Positions 26,609 through 33,374 of a DNA stretch of 64,000 nucleotides are shown one piece after another. Origin of the DNA: Megaera polyxenophila (GTDB lineage Bacteria > Pseudomonadota > Alphaproteobacteria > Rickettsiales > Rickettsiaceae). The notes beneath the pieces were generated by a model that did no database searches, was not told the DNA's origin, and saw nothing but the letters and a program-made list of their open reading frames with translations. Within the stretch, counting starts at the first letter, position 1; every line of letters starts with the position of its first letter. The position numbers and the translations under genes are program-made. The DNA lies in the NCBI RefSeq assembly GCF_029982035.1, contig NZ_CP104166.1, positions 1,488,001-1,552,000 on the forward strand, written 5' to 3'.

Positions 26609-27601
26609 TTATTCCGGTAGTATCGCTAGGTGGTCCTGATTCCATAGATCGTGATAAAGACTGGGGTCGATATTTCCTCCAGAAATGAGGATAAGAATAG
26701 TTTTTTTGGCACTATTTTCTTTCAGCCAATTATATGCAGCTGCCATACTAATAGCTGCGGAAGGTTCGCAAGTAACCTTTGTTGTTTGCATAAGCCATGC
26801 GGTCCAATAGTAAATTGATTCTTCACTACAGGTGCAAAAACCATCCAATTTTTTTAAATAATTAAATGTCCTTTGGCATATTGAAAGAGCTCTAAGGCCA
26901 TCGGCTATGGTTTTGGGAGAATCGTCAAATCGGTTAATTTCTCCAGATTGTAATGATTTGTAAGCATCGTTGGCAATTTCAGGTTCAGCACCAATGAGTT
27001 TTGAGGAAGGAGATAATAAGTTCTTGGCCAGATAAGTTCCAGCAAGTAACCCGCCTCCTCCACAGGAAGCAAATATTGCATCTGGCATTTTGAGATTACG
27101 CTTTTTCATTTCTATTAAAGCTTCGTAACACATAGTACCAGCTCCAGCTATTGTCTGGTCATCGTCAGAAGGATGTAAATAATAAAAACCGTTATCTCCA
27201 TCTTTTTTTGATAAGCTCTCTGCTTCTAAGCGGGTTTTTACTTCCATTACCTCAGCCCCGTAATATTTAGCAATTCTTTTTTTGATAGGAGAAACGTTTT
27301 GTGGTAAATACACTCTTGCATGAATTCCAAATAATTTAGCAGTATAGGCCATGGCAAGTGCATGATTACCTGTGCTATAAGCAACAATTTTGCCAGGCAT
27401 TTTATTGCTTTCTTTAAGAGCCAGAAGATGGTTAAGTACGCCTCTTATTTTAAAAGAACCGGTTTTTTGCGTCGCATCCATTTTAAAATAAACCTGACTA
27501 CCTACTATTTTATTTAAGGTCTCAGAATATAAAAGAGGAGTATTATGAACGTAACCGCTAATTCTGTTATAAGCCTTTGCAACCATATCTGGAGTTTGCA
27601 C
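26609..27601 (-). CDS. PLP-dependent threonine/serine dehydratase-like enzyme
   Basis: A 330-residue fold-type II PLP enzyme. The Schiff-base lysine is expected to be Lys51 in KTGSFKIRG, the phosphate-binding glycine loop is SCGGGGLLAG, and ISGGNID lies near the C-terminus. The length matches the short, non-allosteric catabolic threonine dehydratase/serine racemase group (no C-terminal ACT domain). Reactions in the family include threonine to 2-oxobutyrate plus ammonia, serine to pyruvate, and serine racemisation; sequence alone does not separate these. It is a single gene, divergent from lon. It could feed pyruvate into metabolism in an organism with little glycolysis. Confidence 0.85.
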   Translation of the reverse strand: MQTPDMVAKAYNRISGYVHNTPLLYSETLNKIVGSQVYFKMDATQKTGSFKIRGVLNHLLALKESNKMPGKIVAYSTGNHALAMAYTAKLFGIHARVYLPQNVSPIKKRIAKYYGAEVMEVKTRLEAESLSKKDGDNGFYYLHPSDDDQTIAGAGTMCYEALIEMKKRNLKMPDAIFASCGGGGLLAGTYLAKNLLSPSSKLIGAEPEIANDAYKSLQSGEINRFDDSPKTIADGLRALSICQRTFNYLKKLDGFCTCSEESIYYWTAWLMQTTKVTCEPSAAISMAAAYNWLKENSAKKTILILISGGNIDPSLYHDLWNQDHLAILPE

Positions 27602-27755
27602 TAGAAATCCTATTTTTAGTTTTTATATTCTGCTTAAATAAGCTACGCTAATAATTTAGCGAGAGCAGCTACTTGATTTTGTTAAGTGCTGCTATTATAT
27701 AGCTTATAATCTATTAAATATATACATAATTTTTTTTATAAAGGGTAACAAAATA

Positions 27756-30068
27756 ATGAGCAATGAGAAGAAAACTTTACCATTATTAACTCTGAGGGAT
27801 TTAATAATTTTCCCCGGTACCATTGCTCCAGTTTTTATCGGTAGGGAAAAGTCATTAAACGCTTTGTTGGCTGCAAAAAAAATAGAAGACGGTCAGCATA
27901 TTCTTCTAACTACTCAAAAAAAACAAGATATTGAAGATCCAAGTACAAGTGATTTATTTAAAATTGGAGTATTAGCAAAAATTATCCAAACGGTTAAATT
28001 ACCGAATAATAATGCAAAAATTCTTGTTGAGGTAACAAACCGAGTAAAATTAGTGCACATTGAAGATAAAGAGATTTTTGTCGCTGACTATTTAATCATT
28101 CCTGATTCAGAAGTGAATAACCTGGAAGCTTTAAATAATGCTACTGCACACATAATGGAAGAATTCCAAGAATATGCAAAGGGTAATAAGAAAATAAATC
28201 TAGAAGTTTTAAATATCCTTAACCAACAAAAAAACCCTAGCTATATAACCAACTTAATAGCCTCCCATTTAGAAATTAAGCTAGATCTTAAACAAAGTCT
28301 GCTTGAGCAGGTAGATATTCTAAAAAGAGCAGAAATGCTTCTAGAAATTATCATGCGAGAATCCATGCAAATTGATACCGAGCAGTTAATACAGCAAAGA
28401 GTAAAAAAACAAATTGAAAAAACTCAGAGGGAATTTTACTTAAATGAACAAATGAAAGCCATCCAACAAGAGATGGAGGGTGGTAGTGAAAGATCTGATT
28501 TTTTTGATCTCGATAAAAAAATAAAAAATCTTAAACTTTCTAAAGAAGCAAGAGAAAAAGCTAATGCAGAACTAAAAAAACTTAAGATGATGAACCAGAT
28601 GTCGGCAGAATCATCGGTAGTTAGAAATTATCTCGACACTTTGCTTTCAATGCCCTGGGGAAAAACTACTAAGGCTACGATCGATATAAACAAGACTGAG
28701 ATGATATTAAATCGTGATCATTACGGACTTAAGAAAGTAAAAGAAAGAATAGTTGAATATCTATCTGTTTTGAAACGTTCACGCAAAATTAAAGGACCAA
28801 TACTTTGTTTTATAGGCCCTCCTGGGGTTGGTAAAACATCTTTGGTAAAATCAATTGCTGAAGCAATGGGTAGAAAGTACTGTAAGTTTGCTCTCGGAGG
28901 AGTTAGAGATGAAGCTGAAATCAGGGGGCATCGTAGGACTTATCTTGGTTCTATGCCGGGTAAAATTATTACCTTGATTAAGAAAACGAAAGTAGATAAC
29001 CCGGTGCTTTTGCTTGATGAAATTGATAAAATGAGTGCTGATTTTAGAGGAGATCCTGCTTCAGCTTTACTGGAAGTGCTTGATCCTGAGCAAAATGCGC
29101 ATTTTGCTGATCACTATCTAGAAGTAGAATATGATTTATCAAATATAGTATTTATTGCTACGGCAAATTCCTATGATTTACCAAGAGCTTTACTTGATCG
29201 TATGGAAATTATTAATATCGCTGGGTATATAGAAGAAGAGAAATTGCAAATAGCCAAAAACCATTTAATACAAAAGCAGTTAAAGCTTCATGGGATGAAA
29301 CCTAATGAGCTAATTATTCCCGATGAAACTATTCTCGAATTAATTAGATATTATACTAAAGAAGCAGGTGTTAGGGCTCTAGAAAGAGAAATTGGGGCAT
29401 TAGCTCGAAAAGTTCTGACCAGAATTTTAAAAGACAAAAAGTTGAAATCAGTAACGATAAATCCGTCAGACTTGGAAGAATATCTCGGTGTTAAAAAATA
29501 CAGATTCGGCTTAGCAGCAGAAGAAGATCAAATAGGGAGTACTACAGGTCTTGCTTATACTGAAGTCGGAGGTGATTTACTTACTATTGAAGCAGTTTCT
29601 TTTCCAGGTAAAGGAGGAGTAAAAGCTACGGGCAAACTTGGTGAAGTAATGAAAGAATCAGCGGATGCGGCTTATAGCTGCTTTCTTTCTAGAGCGAAAC
29701 AGCTTGGACTTGAGGAAAAAGATTATAAGGAGGTAGATATCCATATACACGTTCCAGAAGGAGCGATCCCGAAAGACGGACCATCTGCTGGTATTGCTCT
29801 ATACACCACTATTGTTTCGCTCATGACTAAAAAACCTGTTAAGAAAACACTTGCAATGACCGGAGAAATTACTTTAAGAGGGAAAGTGTTACCTATTGGG
29901 GGGCTTAAAGAAAAATTACTTGCCGCTAGTAGAGGGGGAATTAAAACCGTTCTGATTCCTATTGATAATGTAAAAGATTTGAAAGAAATACCAGAGAATA
30001 TTAAAAATACCCTTGAGATTATTCCAGTAGCAAAAATTGAAGAAGTATTAAAAAACGCCCTTGTGTAG
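27756..30068 (+). CDS. lon: ATP-dependent protease Lon
   Basis: A 770-residue LonA. The N-terminal substrate-binding domain begins with LPLLTLRDLIIFPG. The AAA+ module has Walker A GPPGVGKTS and Walker B PVLLLDEIDK. The protease domain has the Ser677-Lys720 dyad (Ser in PKDGPSAGIA, Lys in GGLKEKLLAA); the 43-residue spacing matches the family. It degrades misfolded and regulatory proteins in the cytoplasm. A -10-like TATAAT lies at 27705-27710, but no well-spaced -35 or heat-shock promoter was convincing. Confidence 0.98.
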   Translation: MSNEKKTLPLLTLRDLIIFPGTIAPVFIGREKSLNALLAAKKIEDGQHILLTTQKKQDIEDPSTSDLFKIGVLAKIIQTVKLPNNNAKILVEVTNRVKLVHIEDKEIFVADYLIIPDSEVNNLEALNNATAHIMEEFQEYAKGNKKINLEVLNILNQQKNPSYITNLIASHLEIKLDLKQSLLEQVDILKRAEMLLEIIMRESMQIDTEQLIQQRVKKQIEKTQREFYLNEQMKAIQQEMEGGSERSDFFDLDKKIKNLKLSKEAREKANAELKKLKMMNQMSAESSVVRNYLDTLLSMPWGKTTKATIDINKTEMILNRDHYGLKKVKERIVEYLSVLKRSRKIKGPILCFIGPPGVGKTSLVKSIAEAMGRKYCKFALGGVRDEAEIRGHRRTYLGSMPGKIITLIKKTKVDNPVLLLDEIDKMSADFRGDPASALLEVLDPEQNAHFADHYLEVEYDLSNIVFIATANSYDLPRALLDRMEIINIAGYIEEEKLQIAKNHLIQKQLKLHGMKPNELIIPDETILELIRYYTKEAGVRALEREIGALARKVLTRILKDKKLKSVTINPSDLEEYLGVKKYRFGLAAEEDQIGSTTGLAYTEVGGDLLTIEAVSFPGKGGVKATGKLGEVMKESADAAYSCFLSRAKQLGLEEKDYKEVDIHIHVPEGAIPKDGPSAGIALYTTIVSLMTKKPVKKTLAMTGEITLRGKVLPIGGLKEKLLAASRGGIKTVLIPIDNVKDLKEIPENIKNTLEIIPVAKIEEVLKNALV

Positions 30069-30076
30069 AAAAGGGC
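30050..30076 (-). terminator. Intrinsic terminator on minus strand after the SPFH gene
   Basis: Read on the minus strand, GCCCTT (30076-30071) pairs with AAGGGC (30062-30057) and is followed by GTTTTTT (30056-30050). It overlaps the last codons of lon on the opposite strand and would end transcription from 31035. Confidence 0.6.
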
Positions 30077-30108
30077 TTAAGGTTATAAAGTCAAAATCTT
30101 GGTGTATG

Positions 30109-31035
30109 TTAATTCGTATTTTTACCTTTCTTTAATTTATCGTAAATTGTCATAGCCTCAGTAATAAAACCGCTAGGACTTGATAAGTTTGCAGGCAAGA
30201 TTACTGTATTTGATTCTTTAGCTAGATGAGCAAAAGACTCTACGTATTGCTGAGCAACCTTTAAAGAAACAGCTTCTGATCCTCCATCTTTTTTAATGGA
30301 ACTAGCTACAACTTCTATAGATTTGGCAGTAGCTTCGGCTACAAATAAGATAGCTTCTGCTTCTCCTTTCGCTCTGTTAATTTGATCAGTATAAGCCGCT
30401 TCTGAGGTAAGAACAACTTGAGCTTTCTCGCCCTCGGAAATGTTGATCTGAGCTTGCCTGTGACCTTCGGATTCTAGGATTTTCGCTCTTTTTTGGCGTT
30501 CAGCGGCTACTTGCAATTCCATGGCTTGTAAAATCGATTTAGGAGGTTGTATATCCTTAATCTCATATCTCATACATTGGATACCCCAGTTAACGGCAGC
30601 AAGATTTATAGAAGTAACGATTGCATGATTTAAAGTTTCTCTTTCTTCAAAAGTTTTATCCAGCTTTAATTTCCCTATTTCTGAGCGCATCGTAGTTTGA
30701 GCAAGTTGTGATATGGCGTAATACGGATTACTTACCCCATATGATGCTGCAACCGGATCAACGATTTTCACGTATAAAACCCCGTCAATTGAAAGGGTAA
30801 CGTTATCCTGCGAGATTGCTGTCTGGGCATGAACATCGATTGCTTGTTCTTTTAATGTGTGTTTATAGGCGATGTTTTGAACTATAGGAATTATAATAGT
30901 TAGGCCAGGTTCAAGTACTCGATCAAATTTACCTAAATTTTCAAGTACCCACGCTTCCTGTTGAGGAACAATCTTGATCATTTTAACTAGCAATATGATG
31001 GCAAGTACCCCAAAAATTAGCAGCAATATTTCCAT
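30109..31035 (-). CDS. qmcA: SPFH/Band 7 membrane protein, QmcA-type
   Basis: A 308-residue stomatin-like protein. One N-terminal membrane segment (residues about 2-22) is followed by the Band 7 core starting at KIVPQQEAWVLENLGKFDRVLEPGL and containing MRSEIGKLKLDKTFEERETLN. A Glu/Ala-rich coiled coil lies at about 180-240. In bacteria QmcA-type proteins form large membrane-anchored cages with FtsH-linked quality control. It is convergent with lon, another protease gene, but on the opposite strand. It usually pairs with NfeD, which is not adjacent here. Confidence 0.9.
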   Translation of the reverse strand: MEILLLIFGVLAIILLVKMIKIVPQQEAWVLENLGKFDRVLEPGLTIIIPIVQNIAYKHTLKEQAIDVHAQTAISQDNVTLSIDGVLYVKIVDPVAASYGVSNPYYAISQLAQTTMRSEIGKLKLDKTFEERETLNHAIVTSINLAAVNWGIQCMRYEIKDIQPPKSILQAMELQVAAERQKRAKILESEGHRQAQINISEGEKAQVVLTSEAAYTDQINRAKGEAEAILFVAEATAKSIEVVASSIKKDGGSEAVSLKVAQQYVESFAHLAKESNTVILPANLSSPSGFITEAMTIYDKLKKGKNTN

Positions 31036-31134
31036 AACTATTCTCCCCCGAGCGAAATTTAATTAAGATTTTTATCAGTAGTAGTGACTATATCATGGTT
31101 TTTATTAATTTACCCTTAAAATTATCAATATAAG

Positions 31135-31164
31135 AAATAGTTTTTTAAAGTTAAAAAACTATTT
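31135..31164. repeat. 14-bp perfect inverted repeat between qmcA and mraZ
   Basis: AAATAGTTTTTTAA and TTAAAAAACTATTT are perfect inverted copies with a 2-base loop. The repeat lies 100 bases upstream of qmcA (minus strand) and about 65 bases upstream of the mraZ -35. No T-run follows on either side, so it is more like an operator or a cruciform-prone site than a terminator. Confidence 0.6.
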
Positions 31165-31228
31165 ACCTTATATTTCTATAAAAATTAAATAATTCTTATA
31201 ATTTATTATTAAGTGATGCAAATATCAC

Positions 31229-31257
31229 TTGACGAAGCAAAAATATAAGTTTATTTT
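31229..31257 (+). promoter_or_regulatory. Promoter of the mraZ-rsmH-ftsL operon
   Basis: TTGACG (31229-31234) and TATTTT (31252-31257) have a 17-base spacer. The predicted start is near 31264, immediately before the MraZ box array. Confidence 0.6.
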
Positions 31258-31265
31258 CCAAATTA

Positions 31266-31300
31266 TTCCATAAATACCCATGTTAACCCATTTTTTACCA
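31266..31300 (-). promoter_or_regulatory. MraZ operator: four TGG boxes at 10-bp spacing
   Basis: On the minus strand the boxes read TGGTA, TGGGT, TGGGT and TGGAA, with their + strand ends at 31300, 31290, 31280 and 31270, separated by exact 5-base spacers. MraZ from E. coli is known to bind direct TGGGN repeats with 5-base spacers upstream of its own gene. The array begins at the predicted transcription start and lies 48 bases before the mraZ ATG, so autoregulation is the natural reading. Confidence 0.75.
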
Positions 31301-31347
31301 ATTTTGTGTTAGCCTTTGTTGGTAGGTGAGATTTTTGTATAGGTAAA

Positions 31348-31815
31348 ATGAATATTTTTCTTTCAAAGTATCAAAACAAAATTGACAAAAAGGGAAGAGT
31401 GTCTATTCCTTCTGCATTTAGATCGGTGTTATCTGAAGATAAATTTAACGGTATTATCATTTACCCTTCCTTTAAAAATAATTGTATTGAGGCCTGTAGT
31501 ATGGCTCGTCTTCAGGAAATATACGGAATAATCCAGAAGTTAGATCCATATTCTGAAGAAAGGGATGCTTTTGAAACGATCGTAATGGGAGAGTCTATCC
31601 AATTACAGTTCGATAATGAAGGGAGAGTTATTATTCCGGCTCATTTAATGCAGCAGGTAGGAATTACCGAGCAGGCCGTTTTTGTGGGTAAAGGATTAGT
31701 TTTCGAGGTCTGGGATCCGGTTGCTTTTGATGCTCATTTAAAAACTGCCAAAGCGGTAGCTCAAAGCAATAGATTTATACTGAAGAACCAAGAAAATTCG
31801 GGAGTAGGGGCATGA
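31348..31815 (+). CDS. mraZ: Transcriptional regulator MraZ
   Basis: A 155-residue protein with two AbrB-like repeats. The first begins KYQNKIDKKGRVSIPSAFR, the second QFDNEGRVIIPAHLMQQVGI. MraZ forms ring-shaped oligomers and represses the division/cell wall operon it heads. TAGGT lies 6 bases before the ATG. It overlaps rsmH by 4 bases (ATGA), so the two are translationally coupled. The TGG box array just upstream supports autoregulation. Confidence 0.97.
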   Translation: MNIFLSKYQNKIDKKGRVSIPSAFRSVLSEDKFNGIIIYPSFKNNCIEACSMARLQEIYGIIQKLDPYSEERDAFETIVMGESIQLQFDNEGRVIIPAHLMQQVGITEQAVFVGKGLVFEVWDPVAFDAHLKTAKAVAQSNRFILKNQENSGVGA

Positions 31816-32771
31816 ATAACCTTTCATTAGGAGAAAATACTTTGTCTAGTCCTCATTATCCAGTGTTTCTTTGCGAAATTATTGAAAATTTGCAGCCACA
31901 GCATGGTAAAAAATACCTCGATTGTACTTTCGGTGCCGGGGGATATACGAAAGCAATATTAGATACTTCTAATTGCTTTGTTAAGGCTCTTGATCAAGAT
32001 CCAACTGTTTACAAATATGCAGAAAAACTTGGTACTAAATACAAGGAAAGGTTTGAATTTATTCAAGGCAATTTTGCTAATATAAAAGAACTTTCAAGAG
32101 GGGAGAGGTACGACGGGGTAGTAGTAGATTTAGGTGTTTCTTCCATGCAGCTTGATGAAAAGGAAAGGGGGTTTTCTTTCATGCGTGATGGTAATTTAGA
32201 TATGCGCATGAGCAGTAGCGGTTACAGTGCTGCGGATTTTATAGCAAGTGCTTCAGAAGAAGAAATGGCTGAAGTGATTTATAAATATGGTGAGGAAGTA
32301 CAATCTAGGCAAATTGCAAAAATGATAGTTCAGGAACGTCAAAAAGAACCAATTACCACTACAGTTAGATTAGCTGAAATTGTTCGTAAATCCATGCATT
32401 ACCGAAAAAGTAAAATTGATCCGGCAACTAAAACATTTCAAGCAATCAGAATCTATATCAATAAAGAGCTTGAGAATCTTGAAAGTTTTTTAGGTAACCT
32501 AAATGATATTTTAAATCCGGGAGCGAGAGTTCTTATCGTATCTTTCCATTCACTTGAAGATAGTATTGTAAAATCTTTTTTTAAAAATCACTCCTTAAAA
32601 AAAGTGGCCAGATCAAAATACGCCCCCGAGCCAGAAAATTACGATGAGAGTAAATGGTTAAAAATAATTTCAAAAAAGCCGATATTGCCAACTACTCGTG
32701 AAATTAGGGAAAATCATAGATCAAGATCGGCCCGTCTTAGAGTTGCTCAAAAAATTGGGGGTATAAGATGA
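31812..32771 (+). CDS. rsmH: 16S rRNA (cytosine-1402-N4)-methyltransferase
   Basis: A 319-residue S-adenosylmethionine-dependent methyltransferase (MraW). The N-terminal PVFLCEIIENL and DCTFGAGGYTKAIL contain the SAM-binding loop. DGVVVDLGVSSMQLDEKERGFSF, IVSFHSLEDSIVK and NHRSRSARLRVAQK are family signatures. It modifies C1402 in the decoding centre. It overlaps both mraZ and ftsL by 4 bases, forming a tight three-gene unit. Confidence 0.98.
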   Translation: MNNLSLGENTLSSPHYPVFLCEIIENLQPQHGKKYLDCTFGAGGYTKAILDTSNCFVKALDQDPTVYKYAEKLGTKYKERFEFIQGNFANIKELSRGERYDGVVVDLGVSSMQLDEKERGFSFMRDGNLDMRMSSSGYSAADFIASASEEEMAEVIYKYGEEVQSRQIAKMIVQERQKEPITTTVRLAEIVRKSMHYRKSKIDPATKTFQAIRIYINKELENLESFLGNLNDILNPGARVLIVSFHSLEDSIVKSFFKNHSLKKVARSKYAPEPENYDESKWLKIISKKPILPTTREIRENHRSRSARLRVAQKIGGIR

Positions 32772-33151
32772 GTTTATATAAAGTTATAAGCTACATAGCC
32801 ATAATCTTATGTTTGCTAACTATATATGGCCTTTTTACTATAAAAGACAGCGTCGTAACTTTGAGGCTAGAACTTGAAGAAATAAAAAAACAAGTTCGGA
32901 ACGAAGAAGATGCTATCCGGATTCTTAAGGCTGAATTAGCGTATCTTGGTTCACCTGAAAGAATTCAAAAACTTGCTAATAAATATTTAACTTTAGAAAA
33001 ACCTAAAGTAACCCAAATAACTAAAGATCCTCTATTAGAAGAAAAATTAGACCAAACCAAAATCCTCGCTAGTGCTAAAAGTTTTAGAAAACCTAGTAAA
33101 TGGCGTTACAAAAAAGGGCCTGCTAAATACTTGACAATGGTAAAGGATTAA
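32768..33151 (+). CDS. ftsL: Cell division protein FtsL
   Basis: A 127-residue bitopic membrane protein: one membrane segment at residues about 5-25, a leucine-zipper-like coiled coil (LRLELEEIKKQVRNEEDAIRILKAELAYL) and a basic tail. It sits directly after rsmH, where ftsL belongs in the division cluster. FtsL links FtsB and FtsQ to the septal synthase. The expected next gene, ftsI, is missing here; an SSS-sensor kinase gene follows after 223 bases. Confidence 0.88.
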   Translation: MSLYKVISYIAIILCLLTIYGLFTIKDSVVTLRLELEEIKKQVRNEEDAIRILKAELAYLGSPERIQKLANKYLTLEKPKVTQITKDPLLEEKLDQTKILASAKSFRKPSKWRYKKGPAKYLTMVKD

Positions 33152-33374
33152 AAGCAAGCGTCGCTATGTAGCGGTTGATAACAAGCATTTAATTTCAAAC
33201 GCAGAAGTTCTAAATTTGCAGAGACTTGATTGGATTCAAGTTATTTTACCTCAGCTATTAATTTAAAAATATGCAAAATTTATATTTATTTTTTTCTTGC
33301 TAAATATATATTAAGTTGATTATGTTAAGAATATAATGCAACTTTTAGTATATTTAAATATTAGATTTTAAAAA

